Shown here: in pieces, positions 47,781 through 58,810 of the stretch | Numbering within the stretch: position 1 is the first letter of the stretch | Layout: each line of letters begins with the position of its first letter | From: Nephrocerus scutellatus | Taxonomy: Eukaryota > Arthropoda > Insecta > Diptera > Pipunculidae | Assembly (NCBI GenBank): GCA_947095585.1 | Contig: OX352764.1 | Location: forward strand, 2,217,001-2,281,000 | Length of the DNA: 64,000 nt | Direction of reading: 5' to 3' | Made by a program: the position numbers and the translations under genes | The notes under the pieces: model-generated | Told to the model about the DNA's origin: nothing | The model's input: only the letters and a program-made list of their open reading frames with translations | Database searches by the model: none

Positions 47781-50520
47781 ATGAATTCAAAAAATAGTTG
47801 TTTCATAACTGCGACAAATGGCATACAAAGGACGAAGTGCTCCGCGATGAATTTCTCTTCGCGACAAAAAAAGATTGGCAACCGCTGGTCTTTGCTATTG
47901 CGCTTATGACTGTCTTTGTATTCGAATATGTTATTTTTATGTTTTTTCTACGAAATCTATAGCTCGGTTCTCGATCCCTTCGACAATTAACTCTCTACGA
48001 ATTGTCTTGAACTTATGTTATACTCGTATTTTAGTGTCACATGGCAACATGTTTTTTATATATAATAAAAAAAATCTCTCATATGATGAAAGCCGCTGTG
48101 GTTTTAAGAAAAATCTTATAATACGTATTACTAAATCGTTCATCATGCCCATGTCCTTTTTAGGTATTTGCTTCGCCAGAAAATATGAAGGTAGGAACAC
48201 ATGTAGAAGAGGATTTTTGAGTGGTGTTGTTCATTTGAAAAAAGCGTTAGTAAAAAACCTTTATAGTATTCCGTAAAATACTGCTGTTCATTTTACAGTT
48301 ATTCACCACGACACAACATCCTCGCTTTGTGTGTTTAAGTGCCTTTTAAAATTCCTGCAAAGCAACTAACGAAAAAAAATCCTTCCAAATTCCAAACGGC
48401 ACCATATAGGTTAACTGATACCGGTGCTCCTGTTATCTGCCGTAACATTGGCTGCTCAAATAGCAATCCTCGTGTTTGCATCGCCGCTATATTTTCATAG
48501 AAATGCCGATGAGCAAGCGGCGCGGTACTAGTACTCGAGATTTATTTATTCAAAGTTAATTGAAATTTTAAGGTTCAGCTAATTCTAAAAACAGAAACCG
48601 TATACACCATGTATAGACCAACACGCTGGTCACTGATGGTTCAGCGGATTCTAAAAAAAGGAACCGTACACCAACAGACTGCTCTCCGATTGCGAATAAC
48701 GACTGGACGAACGGGTATACTGGTTAGTGCAGCTGAGCGATTTGATCCTTTCTTCGTCGCTTCGCATATGTAATGGCGTTAAAAGGATATCTGATATGCA
48801 AGCCATTGACGGAAGCCTTGTCGAAATCCGAATATCCTTGTTGACTTTTTCAATTAAAATTTGTTGAATATAATCTCTCTTTCTCTCTCTCTCTCTCTCT
48901 CTGTATCTGTTCGTTTATTTAGAAGTTTGCCTTGTTCCTTGTTAACCTCGACCGTCCAGCACATAGCTGCTATGTGGAGATTTGGTATTCAGTCAATATT
49001 CTGAATAGAAATTGCGAACTGATGCTAATTGGTTGCAATTTCTGTACAAAAAGGACGATTTGCAGCTGAGGCTATGAAAGTAAAACTGAATGCTGTTCAG
49101 GTGCCTCTTGACACTGGAAAAGCAGAAGCTTTCTTTTCACTGTTCACAACGACAACTAAAGGTTTTTAGAGGTTGCAGCTGATTTGGTAAACAAAATGAT
49201 GCATCTTACCCAAGAAGGTTGCTCAAAACTTCATGAGAGTAGAGCTCTGGAGTCAATGACAAGAATAACAAAATACCATCAAACATTTCATTAACCAAAA
49301 CAGTTACGTAGCTGTTTTGCATATAATTTGAATGCACCGAATGTCGGTTCAGTTCAATGAACTTGCACCATTGTTGCGCGATTCAATTGGAAGCTGCATC
49401 CGCTTGCTAAGTTAACAATGTGCTCTAGAGTGCGATGTCCGCAAACTACCAACCTACCCGTTCCAAATTTCCAAATCCGATTGAATCCCATCATTATGTT
49501 GATATTTTGAAAGACTTGATGCCAGTTGCGAATGTGAAGTACCATCAGGGATACAGAGGGAGAGAGTGCGAGCCGCACGTGCTTTCGCATGTGAAATCTC
49601 AGTCGGCATCGTTAGTATCTGCCTTCTGGAGCTGGATTTTGTTGTTTTCCATTGCAACAACATTTGTGTGTCCATCCATGCATTCATCCAGTTGGTCCCG
49701 CCCGTCCCTGGTTAGACCGTCGTTGATGGTTGCATGCAATTAATTCCTGCAACACTACGCGGTACATGCAAATGCATTTCACTGTGCAATTAAATGAGAT
49801 ACAATAGAGTGGCCAACTGAATATCGAAAACCTCATGAACGCCAGTAATGAGTGATGATTACGACAATGACGATGGCGGCGGCGGCAGAGGCGGCTGAAC
49901 GACCGATGGGCATTCTAGAGTGCTTTGTATTTGGGTTTGCACATTTGCACAGGATGATGATGTGGTTTACTCGTGACTGTGCCTCGTAATGCTGATGAGG
50001 CGAAGGGATAAATCGAATATTCGGGATTGCGCAACACAAACATGGTACGCGTACAATGCAACAATGCAACTGTCACCTTGTTATACCCCATCACAGGTGG
50101 ATGAGGATGGACCATTGCCGTCCCCATTTTAGTAGAATTTTAATTGCAGGAAGAGGAGATTCATTGCTTTCGCGTATTATTGCATTGGCAAGCGTGTACA
50201 TTGTTGGTCGCTGGATGGTCAGGACCAGAAAGAGTTCGCCAAGAATGTTTCAGTGAAACGTTAGTGTGATTTTGAAAATAAAACTTTAATAACATTTTGC
50301 TTGAATCTTTTACACCCCCCATCCCATAATCATACCGCTTCACGAATATTTTGATGTACAAAATGCATCTTTCCTCTCCCTTTGCCAACGACCATTTAAA
50401 AGTAACAGAAATAATACCACAAAGTATAAACTATTGAATCAACTTATATGTAGAAAAGTGGAAAGTGTGATTTCTTAATATCTGGTACATTAACTAAATT
50501 CAGGTTATCTTTAATTAATA
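47781..50520. other. No gene recognised; unique sequence
   Basis: Open frames at 47875-48276, 49354-49743 and 49833-50256 lack motifs. A 66-bp-spaced local duplication (GGTTCAGC.RATTCTAAAAA and ACCGTA) lies at 48572 and 48638. A CT run is at 48872-48902. A GGCGGCGGCGG run lies near 49875. Confidence 0.35.
48872..48902. repeat. (CT)n microsatellite
   Basis: Imperfect, then perfect, CT dinucleotides across about 30 bp. Confidence 0.9.
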
Positions 50521-51757
50521 TATTGCTCCTAAGAGTAGCATAGCAGAGCAGAAATGACCTCCTTCCAGCGCCGTCTGTCTCTCGCCAGCTGTTTGACTTC
50601 ACGCCATACGCCTACTGTTCGCGATTCTCGCTCGATTGATCTGCGCCACGTGTTCACTGGGCGTCCCGGGTTTCGTCTTCCTTGGGGGTTCCATTCAAAG
50701 GGCATTTTTGTAATGTCATTGACCGGTTTCCGCAGTCTGTGCCCTACCCATTGCCATTTCCTTCGCTTAATTTCAATATGGATTGGCTCGTTATTTGTCG
50801 AGCAAGTAGATCCGAGTTTGAGATCGTGTTTGGCCAAAAGATGCCACAGATTGTTGATAAATACTTGTAATTTTTGAGAAATGGTGGTTGTTACTTTCCA
50901 AGTCTCGCAACCATATAAGAGGACCGATTTAACACTGGAGTTGAAGATATTTAGCTTGGTGCTCCTGGAGATGTTATGCACTCGCCACACTTTGTACAGT
51001 GAGTAGTAAGCAGAGCGCGCCTTGTTTATGCGGGCTGTCACGTCTGATTCGGATCCACCGTTCTTAGTAATTAGGCTCGTCCCTTAGTAACTAAATTTCT
51101 CCACGTCTTCAATGACTATCGTTGCATCGTTGGTGGTTATAGATAATTCGCGGTCATCGGTCGTTCCAATTCGCAACAACTTCGTCTTTGGGTAGTTAGC
51201 CTTAAGCTATTCAGCGTTATAAATCAACCTCTCAACCATATACGTCATATCGTCCAATCTGTGAGTCATTATGCTGATATCGTCAGGCTAGTCGAGATCG
51301 TTAAGTCTTTCGTTTCAGCGCCATTGAATACAATACCGTTTGGTGTATCGATGTTGGTTTGCGCCATAACTTGATCCAGGATCACCAAAAAAAGTATATG
51401 TGAGAGGACACATCCTTGCCCAACTCCTTTGGAGATGGTGAAATTGGCGCTGTTCTTGCCCTTATATCGAATGCTGCAAGCGGCATCTCTATATAATTCA
51501 CGGATAAGGTTTACGATTGTGTCCGTAATTCCGAGATTTAACAATGCTGTCCAAAAAGCTTTTCTGGATATTTTATCGAAATCTCGTTCCAAATCGACAA
51601 AGAGGATGTGCAAAGGTGAATTCCATTCAACTGACTGCTCGATGATATTAGTGTATTAATGTGGTCTACACATGATCTGTTCTTCCTAAGACCCGCTTGC
51701 TCTCGTCTCAAAAGTGTGTCAACAAAAGGTGTTATACGATTAAGATTAAGAATCTCT
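50521..51757 (-). mobile_element. RTE-like LINE family B, RT and C-terminus
   Basis: From 51757 on the minus strand: RITPFVDTLLRREQAG, RNRSCVDHINTLI, then HILFVDLERDFDKIS with the first catalytic Asp, LYRDAACSIRYKGKNSANFT and GVGQGCVLSHILFLVILD (51269-51613). The YADD region is degraded near 51290. The thumb is ARINKARSAYYSLYKVWR and KSVLLYGCETWKV (50529-51041), and the C-terminal domain is KRRKWQWVGHRLRKP, FEWNPQGRRNPGRPVNTWRR and ARDRRRWKEVISALL. The 170-codon C-terminal frame is the least damaged of its kind in the window. It ends with TAGGAGCAATATATT, like the 28.05-kb copy. Its 5' end abuts a family C piece. Confidence 0.9.
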
Positions 51758-51955
51758 CGCCGTTACGTCAGAGTCTCGGATCACTTTCTCCAAGGCCAGG
51801 TTGAAGGGGACGCAGGCCAGTCCATCCCCTTCTCGGAGCCCGTTATAGATGTTGAATGGGCTAGATAGTAAGCCGGATATTTTTACTTGGCTTATAACAT
51901 TGGTCATGATCAGACAACACAGTCGTGTCAGTTTAGTCAGCCCGATCATTTCGCT
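51758..51955 (-). mobile_element. RTE-like LINE family C, RT shard fused to family B
   Basis: On the minus strand, IGLTKLTRLCCLIMTNVISQ, VKISGLLSSPFNIYNGLREG and DGLACVPFNLALEKVIRDSD match 33640-33830 closely. The sequence stops near GAGATTC and the family B LINE follows directly. About 190 bp remain. Confidence 0.8.
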
Positions 51956-54349
51956 TTTCCTGTACTGGAGTGTACGTGGAGGTTTGATCGCACTTCCACC
52001 AGTCAGAGATAGTTACGGCCACCTGCAGTTCTAGAGCATTCTGCGATATTCCCCCTATTCTGCTGATAGCTGACCGCCAATTTGTGACGTTTTGTTGAAA
52101 ACGATGCGTATTCGGTACCATGCGTAAAGATTCAATAGCCTGTGCCGAGCAAAGCGTATGTCGAGTCGAATGTAACTCGTGTGTTTCTATAGCTCCGAAG
52201 GTTGCATAGAGCATATTTGGTATTAGTTGATGTGTAGAAATCCAGGAGCAAAAATTGAGCGGAACGTAAGTCGGGTCAAATGTAACTTGGATGATGTGTA
52301 TGTCTGGACATTGAATAAAGCACAATTAGTAGGCGTAAGTCGAGCGGACGACGTCTATTGATATTTATCAAATATATTTTTAAACATGATTGGCACAGCG
52401 CAGGCGTTAAGGTTGAGGATGACTGTGAGCGTGTTTCTTAATACATTCGGATCTTATTGATGTAGAGATATAGAGCTAAGCAAAGTATTCTATATACGCG
52501 TTGTACGGCTGAAGAATGAATCGTTTAACTTTATGGTATGTCCGATGGTGATCTGATGAGCATTTAGAGTATCATGAGTATGCATTTTATTCTTAGAAAG
52601 GCGTCATGCAAATGGTTATTCCTCTTGAACAGTTATAAGCTTGAAATAATTGTGCCGACGGAGAATAAATATGCACTTTTGAATATGTATGTATATGCCG
52701 CTCACTAATCGACGGAAGCTTCTAGTACCAATCATTATCCAGTCGACAAATATTCAAACTAATCGAGACAAACTTTAAAATGCGTTAATATTTTCGAAAA
52801 TTTCATAAATAAAAGTTTTCCCAAGACAGTCAGATATACCAAATGTCACTTCAACTTGCAGTACCTCGTTCGCTCGCCATCCAACATTTTGGACGAAATA
52901 AATTCCAAATTGATTCCGCCCGAGAGCCAAAAGTCAAGTCAACTAAATGCATTCCAAATCGGAACTGCCCCATGTCACATAATGAATAATTTATTTGCAT
53001 GAAATGTTTCAGGATTTTTCATCGTCAATCGACTGGAAGTTGTGGCTGTTTTCGAATGAATGACATCGCAAGGGAATTAATGTGGCAGTCACACCTCTCG
53101 TCCTCTGCCGACATAAACTTTATTTAAATTTACTTCTTCATCTGACATCTTCTAGTTGGCAATCGGGGGCCCAATCCAAATACACATTATTATTATTTGT
53201 TCGGATAAACTCTGACTTGTCTGGTTTTGAGGAATTTTATTTTGTTCTCTATGATAAATCATTCATAATCATAATCATTCTAACCAAAAATCCAACTGAC
53301 GGCATAGCAAGCTGTCTATTTGCAATAATTTCATGAAGTTCATGAAGTATTAGTTTTCATTTATATGGCGTCTTAAGCTCTTGGAACGCTAGTTAATATG
53401 ATTTACATGTTCTGGATGTTTTACAACACTGTCTTGTAGATGTACTTCCGAATGAACGAATGATTTTTTTCTGTCTTCTTATTCTTTTGGCACATCAATT
53501 AATGACAGACACCTATTTTAAAGTGGGACAACTGGATAATGCTTTTCGCTTCGAATCCTTATGTCAATCTGCTGGTGGTGCGGTGGAAGATCGCTCTCTA
53601 CTTATTTGCAGTCCTACCTTGTATTCATCCTAACTTAATATATGTCATTACAATAATCATTCGCCATTTGAATAAGTTTCTTTTAAATCGAAAACAAAAT
53701 ACTTCCCATCTCTATCTCAAGAAACTTTTGTCCAACAGATTCCTACACAAATTTGAAATTGATGGAAACCTAATAGACAGATTGTGGTGCTGAAAGTTTT
53801 TTCCTACTCGTAAGGTGCAAGTCGGTTCCGGTAATCGTAGCGAGCGCCTGGTGTGATAAATGTCGTCCTACTCCTCTTACAGCTCACCACACAAACACAC
53901 ACCAAATACACAAATTGATAAATGTTGTCGAACTTAATATTCCGTCTCGAGCTCCTGGCCGTTCATTGTCCTGTGTCTCTAAAATAAACTCATAGTCGTA
54001 CAGAAGGAGGAAGAAGAAACTTTTCCTATTTATTTTCTTGTAAAAAGGAACATGCATCAGGAACGTAAAGGCCGTAAACGTTCTTCCCCCTCGCCTGTTT
54101 GTCGAGATTCTTGTCAGAAAGTGGTCCCAAGTGAGTTACGAGCCTAAAGCACCAAGTCGGTGTGTATCAACGCTTGAAAATATATATACAAGTGGCGTAC
54201 GATTGTAATAAGTGGGCGGTCACCATCATTGATGATTGAAATTTCTTGTCCTCCATTAGGCGATGTGATCGGTGGGAAGGGTCGTTCAATGAGCGAGCAA
54301 TTTGTATTCACAGGAAACCAATTGCATTGCATCATTTGAAGCTATTGTG
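51956..54349. other. No gene recognised; short repeated motif near 52.2 kb
   Basis: GTATGTCGAGTCGAATGTAACT (52156-52177, two blocks) recurs as GTAAGTCGGGTCAAATGTAACT at 52266-52287 and, shortened, at 52335. Open frames at 51933-52325, 53082-53336 and 53539-53793 have no recognisable motif. Confidence 0.35.
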
Positions 54350-54900
54350 GCGTCAGCCATTTATCCTCCATATTATTGACAGTTATTAACTGACCTGAGC
54401 TATTTTACGCATTAAATTTATTACCGCTGCAGCACGAGCAAACACAAATTCCGGACTTTCCATCAGTGCCATTTTAAAACGGCCGCACATTTACAACGAC
54501 AATCGCACCCGGGACGGCCGGCGCACATTATGACCACTTTCCCACCGACTACCTACCTACATCAATTACAATTATTTGCATGGCTAATTAATGAGTTAGA
54601 GACAATGTTAATTAATTGGTCGATAAGCATTCGTAGAATGGTTGAAGTTGGCTAATTGTACGCACCACCATCATTCATTGAAGGTGGTCGCGATAGGTTG
54701 GGGTGATGCGAATTGTGCGCCATATTCATTTTAATTGGCATCGCAACTTAATATCCCTAATTGATCTGGGGGTGGTGTTGGTGATGTCGGTTGTAAGCCG
54801 CCAAGGTGACGGCATCACCTCATGATACAATCAATATAACAATTAGCTATAAAACGTAATGTGAGCCCTCAATTGGCTGCGTCAAAAGGACGATTGTTTA
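54350..54900. promoter_or_regulatory. Candidate cis-regulatory block
   Basis: This stretch is free of recognisable transposons and has mixed composition. It includes TGACAGTTATTAACTGACCT, TTTTACGCATTAAATTTATTA, CpG-rich ACGGCCGGCGC, an octamer ATTTGCAT followed by GCTAATTAATGAG, and GTTAATTAATTGG. Clustered POU and homeodomain-type words suggest an enhancer, but this rests on words alone. Confidence 0.25.
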
Positions 54901-55377
54901 AAGTTCCTTTTCAAAGATTCCTTTATGTGAGCGAATAAAAATTTAAAACAATTTGGTTGACAAACTTCATTGGCCTATAGAAGGGAAAGCTTTATATCTA
55001 CGCACGTGTGAAATGATACATTATGAGCTGAGACAAGATAGCATCGAGTATGTTAAATTTTTATAATCCTCAAAATCCTTTTTATAAGCTGAGCTAACAT
55101 CAGTTATCCATTGGTTACAGGGTGTTGCGTTATAAATATCATCAACTTTATGTCATTAACTTTCTTCTTCTTCCCAGAATGATCTGGAGGCGATGGTGTC
55201 CTGGAAGTTGTTGTTGAAATGTAGTTGGGAAATGGTGTAGTCTATACCCCCTGGTGAAGCTCTGAATAAATTCGGAATAAAGGAGTGGTCCGAATTCATT
55301 TCTTTACCACTGAGAGGTTGCATTGAGGCGAGTAGCCGCGCTAGCAGCAACTTGTTTGCTGAAGATGTCGAGTGGTG
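54901..55377. other. No gene recognised
   Basis: An open frame on the minus strand (55156-55350) lies next to the LINE but has no LINE motif that I recognise. Confidence 0.35.
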
Positions 55378-56290
55378 TTAGGTTAAACAGTCTGTCCATC
55401 TAGTAAGCTTATTAAGAGCATTCTGTAAGAGTTCTTTCAGGGTATTATGGTGTTTTCCTGAAACGGCAATAGCAACGTCATCCACATTGGCGATAAATCT
55501 GCAGCGTTCCCTTTTCTCCAGCTCATTCACCACTAAATTACATAATATCCCATACATCTGTCTGCGGTGTTCCTCTGCAGACAGATCTTTTGGCAAACGC
55601 CACACCCAGTATTGAATTAATTTTTCGACTTATAATCAGGAGACTCATCAGTTCGCCATGTGAATCGTCTGCCTTCACGGATTGCGTAAATGGATATCAA
55701 TCAGTCTTTTTAAGGTTTTTATAAGGAATGATGACAGACTGATTGGTCTGAGATCTTTGGAGAACATTTGCCCACTTTTGGGTATGAAAACCACTTTCAC
55801 ATCTCTCCATAAATCGGGAATGAGAACCAATTCAAGACAATTCTTTTTAATTATCTCTAACACAGGTAGAGTAATATCTGAGGTCTTTTGCAGTTCGACT
55901 GTTATTATGCTGTCTGGTCCTGCAGGTTTGTATGGTTTGAAGCTGCGCAGTGCCAAAGCAATTTCTCCCTCTTGATAAGATCATGAGATATATGTTATAG
56001 TGAGTTTGACCTAACAAGGTTAACGTTTCTAATGATCTGGGAGCTATCTGGAAGATGGGTGTCTAGTTGCAGATTGAGCGATTCTTCGCTAGAGATAGTC
56101 CACGAGCCGTCTGCTTTTTTCAAACAGCTAGGCATTATGGAATTGGTTGAACGAACCTTCCTAAGGCTAGAAACCTCGAAGGACTTTTCCATTTTTCCAC
56201 AGAAGAGTCGTTTACCTTTCTTAGTTCTTTTGTTATACAATTTGAAGGATGCTGTGTAAATTCCCAATCTGTCTCTTTTCCTGAGCATTT
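55378..56290 (-). pseudogene. LINE reverse transcriptase domain, internally deleted
   Basis: The linker (56288-55995) contains FEVSSLRKVRSTNSIMPSCL, KKADGSWTISSEESLNLQLD and THLPDS. The RT starts ALRSFKPYKPAGPDSIITVE, LQKTSDITLPVLEIIKKNCL, IPDLWRDVKVVFIPKSG and LRPISLSSFLIKTLKRLID (55956-55675). The central block with the first catalytic Asp is deleted. After that come CNLVVNELEKRERCRFIANV and DDVAIAVSGKHHNTLKELLQ (55605-55380), so YADD has become NVDD. It cannot be active. Confidence 0.85.
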
Positions 56291-56499
56291 GGCTGATTTG
56301 AACAGTTTTCTGCAGCTGTTTCTTAGCTGTTTCTTAGCTGTCCCAATTCAGATGATCAAGAGTATGGTCTTTTATTGCCTCTAAGATGAGTAAGAGGGCA
56401 TGGCAGTTGAAAGCCAGGATGAGTTCCCTTTACAATCAACCTCATTAGTACTATAGTTGAGTCAATCGGTTTTCCGATAATTTCTGGAGGCAGGTTGGC

Positions 56500-57000
56500 A
56501 ATGGGATTCATCATCTAAGCTAAACTGAATGTAACGGTGATCTGGGAATGAATGCTTAGCAGAAACCCCTTCCAGTTCAGAATACTTTGATTAATGAAAT
56601 AAGAGACAAGAGTTATGTCTAGGACTTCCTGTCTACTTTTGGTGATGAGCGTTAGTTCATTTCCAAAATTGGATACAATATGGTTTGTACTTAAAATATA
56701 ATTAAAAAAGTAATTGACCTCTATCGTTGATGTCAGAGCTTCCCCACACTGAATGATGAGCATTAGCGTCACATCCAATAATGAGGTCAGTTTTTTGGAT
56801 GCTAACTTTCTAGATTACCCTCTCTAGGTGGACACAAGGTAGAGGGCTAACGTGGTCGTGGGGCATATATGCCGAAACTAGCCAGTAAGTAGGCAGTTTC
56901 CACCTTTGCCACGGTGGTGTCTCGGTCACTAAAGTTAGGGAGTAAGAATAAATTTAGGGTACTTTTTACTTATATGCAGGATTTAGATTTACCTTTATCT
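56500..57000 (-). pseudogene. LINE apurinic-like endonuclease, C-terminal part
   Basis: The minus strand gives LIIGCDANAHHSVWGSSDIN (about 56790-56730), the Asp/Asn motif of the AP-like endonuclease, then FGNELTLITKSRQEVLDITL and a PDHRYIQF tail holding the catalytic His. An in-frame stop falls after RGQLLF and the frame shifts afterwards. The N-terminal half is not clear. Confidence 0.75.
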
Positions 57001-57129
57001 TCTGGCTCCAGGAGTCCAGAAACCAAGTTGCTAACATGCCATGGTTCCTGTATTAGGACTATATCCTCTTGGTCTTTAAGAGGACGAAGAAAAAGGGAGG
57101 CCGAACCCTTTTTGAGTGTTGGAGGTTAA

Positions 57130-58440
57130 TCTGGACTAACCGCAGTATTTATATCACAGCTAGGCAGAGAAACCTTCACCACGGTATTCTTCAGGTCTTG
57201 TATTTCTAAAGGGGAGTCTTCATTAGGGAAGTCCCTGAAAGGGAGTCTCCGTCTCCAATTCCGACATAGGGTCGGCGATGAAGGTAGATGACGGTGACAG
57301 GGTCAGCGAAACAGTGGGGGTATCGTCATCCATTAAGAGAAAGGTGAAGGATGTTACAGGGTCGAGAACGTGGTGTTCCAGGTCTAAAGGATGGCAGTTT
57401 ACCTGCGTCAACCTCGTCCTTTTTGAAGACCCGAAGTTTGATATGGTCCATTCAAATCTTTTCACGCCTTTCGTCTTCACCAAAGGAGATAGGAATCAAT
57501 TGCGGATCTGAAGGAATCCTTTTTCTTTCTAGCTTAGCGACTTTCCAGTCGTGATTCGGAAGTTAGATTTTGCTGAGTTGAATAACTCGGAGAATTTCCT
57601 CCGTAGTTAGGGGCTTCAGTAGGGATCCTGGTGCGAGCCATCGGTCTGCTTGGGATATCCTCCCTTCCTACAAGCTCGAGCGTGACACTCCCCCAGCCAC
57701 TTACAACCTGCTTGTAGAGATCAATTATCTGAAATCATAACAGGGGATTAGCTTAATGTGGCTTTGATGTCACCCGCCATCGCAAGTGATCGGAAGACGT
57801 ACCTGGGTGGTGCCACATGAAGGCCAGTAAGCCGCAAGGCAACTGCAACTTGACCAACTGCAACCGTTCAGGGGAGATCGTGCCATAGATGTCGCTACGA
57901 TAAATTACTGCGACAACGATCTTGTCTTTCAGGACGTCGCTAAAGGACCTCAGGGATGTGACATTTGAACGACTATGGGTACTGGTGTTGTGTACTTTAG
58001 TTCTTTTGGAAGCCGAAGCGGTTTCCTCTCCTGATCTCTGCCGCTTGGCCGTTGAGTCGTTGCTGGTCCGCTTACTGCCCTTGTCGACATAAGCTTGCTC
58101 CCATTTGAGCTTTGCTACCTGACTCGGAGTTCTGCTGGTCTCCGGAATATCTCCTAGTGCTTTCAGCGTCCGGGTGGCGTTTCGCCGATCCTTATAATGC
58201 GATCTGGATGGAGTGCGTTGTCGCAGACGTCCACTACCAGATGCGCTTTCAAGGTTGGCTGCTGTAGAAAGGGGGAATTTTACCAACTTCATTACCTGCA
58301 GGGGAAGGGCCATAAAGTGCCACAATCCTACCGCTGATGGTCAAAGGCATGCCTTGAATGGCCTTACTGCGGTTATCGGCAGTGGAAAACACTGCCTGTG
58401 GTGTCAGGGGCACTTCCGGTAGACAGGAAGTGCACCGTTC
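57130..58440 (-). pseudogene. LINE ORF1 remnant
   Basis: The frame 58325-57753 is basic and low-complexity in its first half (SGSGRLRQRTPSRSHYKD; STAKRQRSGEETASASKRTK) and then carries SFSDVLKDKIVVAVI, RSDIYGTISPERLQLVKLQL and a short hydrophobic end. Nucleic-acid-binding ORF1 proteins of this LINE group are similar in character. A second frame, 57483-57223 (RFEWTISNFGSS; ELETETPFQGLP), continues it after a break. A homologous region lies at 19020-19560. Confidence 0.65.
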
Positions 58441-58449
58441 TAACGTCCG

Positions 58450-58810
58450 ATTTAGAAAGAGAACCGGTGTTGAATGTTTTTGTTTCTAGTTGACTCGAAC
58501 TAGAAAATCAAGAATTTTTGGTGTGCTGCATTTTGAATCACATGAGTGGCGGAGAAAGGAGGTCAATCTGTACAGAGATACGCAGTATACAGATAGGCAG
58601 GTAATCCAAAGGGCTGCAGGTATCCAGATACGCCGTAATCGACTGCGCTATTTTTGAAAATATGGGCCCCCAGCCAGTCTGATTATCGGCACGGTACGTA
58701 TGTCACCTTAATCCAGCCCAGATATTAGGATGGTGTTACATGAAGAAAAGGTAAGGCGGAAAAGGGAAAGATAGTGAAGACAAAAGAGCATCCATTGGTT
58801 TCACGAACAC
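58450..58810 (-). other. LINE 5' UTR
   Basis: This non-coding stretch aligns with 19650-19945 in the second copy (shared blocks GTGGCGGA, CAGATAGGC/CAGATAAGGC, GCGCTATTTTTGAAA/GGGCTATTTTTAAA and TCCAGCCCAG). Such conservation outside the coding frame marks it as part of the element. The internal promoter would be expected here. Confidence 0.6.

Larger units (their letters stand above)
55378..58810 (-). mobile_element. LOA/R1-type LINE, near-complete 5' two-thirds
   Basis: This is the best-preserved element in the window, running on the minus strand from 5' UTR (58810-58450) through ORF1 (about 58440-57130), endonuclease (about 57000-56500), linker (56290-55995) and RT (55956-55378). The RT lacks about 350 bp between the first RT motifs and motif D, and everything beyond it (thumb, RNase H, 3' UTR) is missing. 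Parts are listed separately. A more decayed copy lies at 18060-19945 in the same orientation. Confidence 0.85.
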
